Below are positions 6,384 to 8,764 of a stretch of DNA of 8,764 nucleotides, piece by piece; the stretch's first letter is position 1, and the number at the start of each line of letters is the position of its first letter. Made by a program: the position numbers and the translations under genes. Under the pieces are notes generated by a model. That model was not told where the DNA came from, made no database searches, and saw only the letters and a list, made by a program, of their open reading frames with translations. Source of the stretch: Acidobacteriaceae bacterium (GTDB lineage Bacteria > Acidobacteriota > Terriglobia > Terriglobales > Acidobacteriaceae); contig PMCH01000103.1 of the NCBI GenBank assembly GCA_003154055.1, forward strand, positions 1,659 to 10,422, read 5' to 3'.

Positions 6384-6389
6384 ATTCTA
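6384..6389 (-). promoter_or_regulatory. Possible -10 element of the dehydratase gene
   Basis: Minus-strand TAGAAT (5 of 6 to TATAAT) lies only 4 bases before the first ATG of the dehydratase. No good -35 is seen. If used, the transcript would start at or next to the start codon and be leaderless, which would fit the lack of a ribosome binding site. This is weak evidence. Confidence 0.25.
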
Positions 6390-6413
6390 TGGGCTTGGCC
6401 GTCCGGACTTGGC

Positions 6414-6443
6414 GTGACGTTTATTCCCTCGCGGTGCTATAGT
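6414..6443 (+). promoter_or_regulatory. Promoter of the toxin-antitoxin module
   Basis: GTGACG (6414-6419, 4 of 6 to the -35 consensus) and TATAGT (6438-6443, 5 of 6 to the -10 consensus) are 18 bases apart. Transcription would begin near 6450, giving a leader of about 24 bases with GGAG (6462-6465) 8 bases before the antitoxin ATG. Confidence 0.5.
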
Positions 6444-6449
6444 ATTACC

Positions 6450-6460
6450 AGGTAGTACCT
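6450..6460. promoter_or_regulatory. Candidate operator of the toxin-antitoxin module
   Basis: AGGTA-G-TACCT is an 11-base palindrome overlapping the predicted transcription start, and a related half (AGTATTACC, 6441-6449) lies beside it over the -10. RHH antitoxins typically bind short repeated palindromes of this sort to repress their own operon. Assignment is by position and symmetry only. Confidence 0.4.
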
Positions 6461-6473
6461 TGGAGCACCCTAG

Positions 6474-6758
6474 ATGCCAACGCCTTCTGCAACCAGCTTG
6501 AAGCTGGATACTAAGACAAAAGAGCGCATACAGCGGCTCGCCTCGGCCCTCCGCCGATCGCCGCACTGGGTCATGCGCGAGGCCATCGAGCAGTATGTGG
6601 AACGCGAAGAGAAGCGCGAGCAATTCCGGCACGACGCGCTTGCCGCCTGGACCCATTACCAGACAACTGGCCTGCACGTCACAGCCGAAGAAGCCGACGC
6701 CTGGATGGCCAAGCTCGAAGCGGGTAAGGACGCCGCTCCCCCTAAATGTCACGACTGA
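6474..6758 (+). CDS. Ribbon-helix-helix (CopG/ParD-like) antitoxin (94 aa)
   Basis: This is the antitoxin of a type II module: a DNA-binding protein expected to neutralise the downstream toxin and repress the operon. Residues about 6-11 (ATSLKL) form the N-terminal DNA-reading strand, followed by two helices (about 13-26 and 31-48, with S29-P30-H31 at the turn), which is the ribbon-helix-helix layout. The C-terminal part from about 67 (LHVTAEEADAWMAKLEAG) has the amphipathic helix that wraps the toxin in ParD/RelB-type antitoxins. The start ATG has GGAG 8 bases upstream. The last 13 bases overlap the toxin gene, implying translational coupling. Confidence 0.87.
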   Translation: MPTPSATSLKLDTKTKERIQRLASALRRSPHWVMREAIEQYVEREEKREQFRHDALAAWTHYQTTGLHVTAEEADAWMAKLEAGKDAAPPKCHD

Positions 6759-7036
6759 GATGGTCCCAACCGGCCCTGCTGGATGTGGCCCGTCTCCATG
6801 ACTTTCTGGCTCCCAAGAGCCGGGATGCGGCCCAGCGTGCGGTCAAGGTAATCCGGCAGGGCGTAAAAGCGCTCGGTAAGCATCCGGAGATTGGCCGTCC
6901 GATCGAAGAGTTACCGCCGGAGTTCCGCGAGTGGGTGATTGACTTCGGGCATGGGGCCTATGTCGCCCTGTATCACTACGACGGGAAACAGGTCGTGATC
7001 CTGGCGGTCCGCCACGGACGCGAAGCGGGGTACTGA
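6746..7036 (+). CDS. RelE/ParE superfamily toxin (96 aa)
   Basis: This is the toxin of the type II module. It has the RelE/ParE pattern: an N-terminal strand (RLRWSQPALLDVARLHDFLA, 3-22) leading into a two-helix hairpin (about 8-44), then strands ending in AYVALYHYDGKQVVILAVRH (71-90) and a C-terminal HGREAGY. W6, P9, R62, Y76 and R89-H90 fall where family members are conserved. The length is usual and the frame is intact, so it is probably functional. Whether it cleaves mRNA at the ribosome (RelE) or poisons gyrase (ParE) cannot be decided from sequence; the RHH partner leans to the ParE side. It has only a weak ribosome binding site, in keeping with coupling to the antitoxin. Confidence 0.87.
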   Translation: MSRLRWSQPALLDVARLHDFLAPKSRDAAQRAVKVIRQGVKALGKHPEIGRPIEELPPEFREWVIDFGHGAYVALYHYDGKQVVILAVRHGREAGY

Positions 7037-7081
7037 GTTGAATTCCTCGTTGTATTGGGCCGGTGGTCACATCGCCGAGTG

Positions 7082-7109
7082 CCCCCCCCTTCGTTCTTTG
7101 AAGGGTGGG
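7082..7109. terminator. GC-rich hairpin between the convergent toxin and RNase J genes
   Basis: CCCTTC (7087-7092) pairs with GAAGGG (7100-7105) around a 7-base loop; after one mismatch CCC (7083-7085) pairs with GGG (7107-7109). It lies between the toxin stop (7036) and the RNase J stop (7121), where a shared terminator is expected, but no T tract follows on either strand. The sequence resembles a GTGCCCCACCCTTCG...GAAGGGTGGGAT element that I recall from acidobacterial intergenic regions; that link is from memory. Confidence 0.4.
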
Positions 7110-7120
7110 ATTCCACGAGC

Positions 7121-8764
7121 TTAAATCTCCAGTATGACCGGCATGATCAGCGGCCGGCGCTGCGTCTGCTTCGAGATGTAGCGCTTCAGGTCGGCGCGGA
7201 TTTTCTCCTTGATTACTCCGTAGTCCGCTCTCTCTTCGTCGCTAGAGGCATTGAGCGTCTCCATGACGATCTCCCGCGCGCGCTCGATCAGCCCGTTTTC
7301 GCCAGGGTTGAATCCTCGCGTCACAATCTCCGGAGCCGTCTCGACCCGGCCGGTGAGCTTGTTGATGGCGATGATGGGCAGAACGAAGCCGTCTTCGCTG
7401 AGGTGGCGGCGGTCTTTGATCACGAGGTCTTCGACCACATCCGTCCGCGAGCCGGAATCAATGCAGACGCGGCCCACATTGATGCGTCCCGCCTTGCGCG
7501 CGCCGCGTTCGTCGAATTCCAGTACGTCGCCGCTTTCGATCAGCATTACATTTCCAACCGCGCCCTGCATGGTACGCGCAAGTTCGGCGTGCAGTTTGAG
7601 TTGGCGGTACTCGCCGTGAATCGGGATAAAGTACTTCGGCCGCACTAGGTTGATGATCAGCTTCAGCTCTTCCTGGCTGGCGTGTCCGCTGACGTGCACC
7701 GGCGGATAGGAACCGTCGTCGTAGATGACGTGCGCTTCGCGGCGGAACAGGTGGTCCACCATGCGGTAGATGGCCTTTTCGTTGCCGGGAATGATGCGCG
7801 AGGAGAGAACGACGGTGTCGCCCTTTTCGATCTTGGCGTGCTTGTGGTTGTCGACCGCGGCCCGGGACAGCGCGGACATGGGCTCGCCCTGCGTGCCGCT
7901 GATCAGAACGCAAACCTTTTCCGGGGCGAAGTTCTTCATCTCGCCGGGCTGAATCAGCAGGCCTTCCGGAATCTGGATGTAGCCCAGATCTTCCGCGATC
8001 TCGGAGGAGTTCACCATCGAGCGTCCGATGAAACAGACCTTCCGGCCATGCTCGCGAGCCACATCGACGGCCAGCTTGATGCGGTGAATGGACGAGGAAA
8101 AGCACGAGATAAAGAGGCGACGCTGGGTGTGAGAGAACACCTCGTCGAACTTCCGGCGGACGCTGCGCTCGCTTGGCGTGTATCCCTTGCGCTCGACGTT
8201 GGTCGAGTCCTGGAGCAGCGCCAGCACGCCTTCCTTGCCGTACTCCGCAAACGCGTGCAAATCGAAAAGCCGGTTGTCGGTCGGTGTCGGGTCTACCTTG
8301 AAGTCGCCCGTGTGAAGCACTACGCCAAGGGGCGTATGGATAGCCAGGGCTACGCAATCCACCAGGCTGTGCGTGACCTGGATGGGGTGGATGGTGAACG
8401 GCCCGAGTTTGAAACGCTCGCCGGGCCGAATCTCGCGCAGGTCGGCGTCATCGAGCAACTGGTGCTCTTCGAGTTTGTCCTCGACATAGGCCAGGGTGAA
8501 CTCCGTGCCCCAGACGGGCACGTTCAGTTCGCTTAGGATCCAGGGCAGGGCGCCGATGTGGTCCTCGTGGCCGTGGGTAAGCACGATGCCGCGCACGTGT
8601 TTGCGATTTTCGAGAAGATAGGAAATGTCGGGGACGACGATGTCCACACCCAACAGCTCGGCTTCGGGGAACATCAGGCCGGCGTCTACGACGACGATGT
8701 CGTCGCCCCAGCGGATGGCCATGCAGTTCATGCCGAACTCGCCCAAACCGCCGAGAGGAACTAT
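7121..8764 (-). CDS. rnj: Ribonuclease J, 5' end beyond window
   Basis: This is a metallo-beta-lactamase-fold ribonuclease with 5'-to-3' exonuclease and endonuclease activity in mRNA decay and rRNA maturation. At least 547 residues are visible. The frame is open through the window edge and begins I-V-P-L-G-G-L-G-E-F-G, the usual RNase J opening, so only about 10-20 residues are missing; the TTG at 8746 is not the start. The zinc motif H-G-H-E-D-H is at about 64-69 of the visible protein, with the VTHS and TGDFK metal-ligand motifs further on. The beta-CASP part includes DSTNVE, GTQGEPMS and SGHASQEE, and PIHGEY follows. The C-terminal domain ends QRRPLIMPVILEI as in full-length members. The final visible structure suggests an intact enzyme. 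It converges on the toxin gene. Confidence 0.96.
   Translation of the reverse strand: MVPLGGLGEFGMNCMAIRWGDDIVVVDAGLMFPEAELLGVDIVVPDISYLLENRKHVRGIVLTHGHEDHIGALPWILSELNVPVWGTEFTLAYVEDKLEEHQLLDDADLREIRPGERFKLGPFTIHPIQVTHSLVDCVALAIHTPLGVVLHTGDFKVDPTPTDNRLFDLHAFAEYGKEGVLALLQDSTNVERKGYTPSERSVRRKFDEVFSHTQRRLFISCFSSSIHRIKLAVDVAREHGRKVCFIGRSMVNSSEIAEDLGYIQIPEGLLIQPGEMKNFAPEKVCVLISGTQGEPMSALSRAAVDNHKHAKIEKGDTVVLSSRIIPGNEKAIYRMVDHLFRREAHVIYDDGSYPPVHVSGHASQEELKLIINLVRPKYFIPIHGEYRQLKLHAELARTMQGAVGNVMLIESGDVLEFDERGARKAGRINVGRVCIDSGSRTDVVEDLVIKDRRHLSEDGFVLPIIAINKLTGRVETAPEIVTRGFNPGENGLIERAREIVMETLNASSDEERADYGVIKEKIRADLKRYISKQTQRRPLIMPVILEI

Noticed and set aside
6387..6752. 121-codon minus-strand frame opposite the antitoxin
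   Set aside because: The plus-strand RHH antitoxin with its ribosome binding site and coupled toxin explains this region.
7682..8536. 284-codon open frame on the plus strand
   Set aside because: It is antisense to the clearly recognised RNase J gene and shows no family of its own.

Overview
The window is high-GC bacterial chromosome with a conventional coding layout. My best guess at the source is an acidobacterium (Terriglobia/Koribacter-like). This rests on a small PEP-CTERM secreted protein, a response regulator with PilZ domains preceded by a small coiled-coil protein, an acidobacterial-looking NCS2 permease, and GC-rich intergenic hairpins. The assignment is inferred from the proteins, not proven.

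Layout, left to right. (1) 29-1460, minus strand: a two-gene unit encoding an 86-aa coiled-coil protein and then a REC-PilZ-PilZ-like signalling protein, with a good vegetative promoter just upstream (1478-1506). (2) 1786-2550, minus strand: a self-contained PEP-CTERM secreted-protein gene with a well-spaced sigma-54 type -24/-12 element, a leader hairpin, a strong ribosome binding site and an intrinsic terminator. (3) 2551-2973: about 420 bases without a convincing gene, ending in a 13-bp hairpin. (4) 2974-6379, minus strand, in transcription order: a fold-type II PLP threonine/serine dehydratase, an NCS2 purine-type permease, and a Gfo/Idh/MocA oxidoreductase. They are probably co-transcribed, but an AT-rich inverted/tandem repeat lies exactly over the permease start. 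(5) 6414-7036, plus strand: a compact type II toxin-antitoxin module (RHH antitoxin, RelE/ParE toxin, 13-base overlap) with its own promoter and a palindromic candidate operator, divergent from the dehydratase. (6) 7121-8764, minus strand: ribonuclease J, cut off at its 5' end by the window edge.

How the parts work together: the three metabolic genes suggest amino-acid deamination, nucleobase uptake and NAD(P)-linked sugar or cyclitol oxidation, but no single pathway is proven by their adjacency. The REC-PilZ gene (c-di-GMP related) and the PEP-CTERM gene (usually exopolysaccharide-associated) are neighbours with separate promoters, so a shared surface or biofilm role is only a suggestion.

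I found no CRISPR array, tRNA, rRNA, insertion sequence or phage gene. I see no clearly novel multi-gene system. The points most worth a second look are the sigma-54 element before the PEP-CTERM gene, the repeat that folds over the permease start codon, and a perfect 26-bp palindrome inside the oxidoreductase gene.
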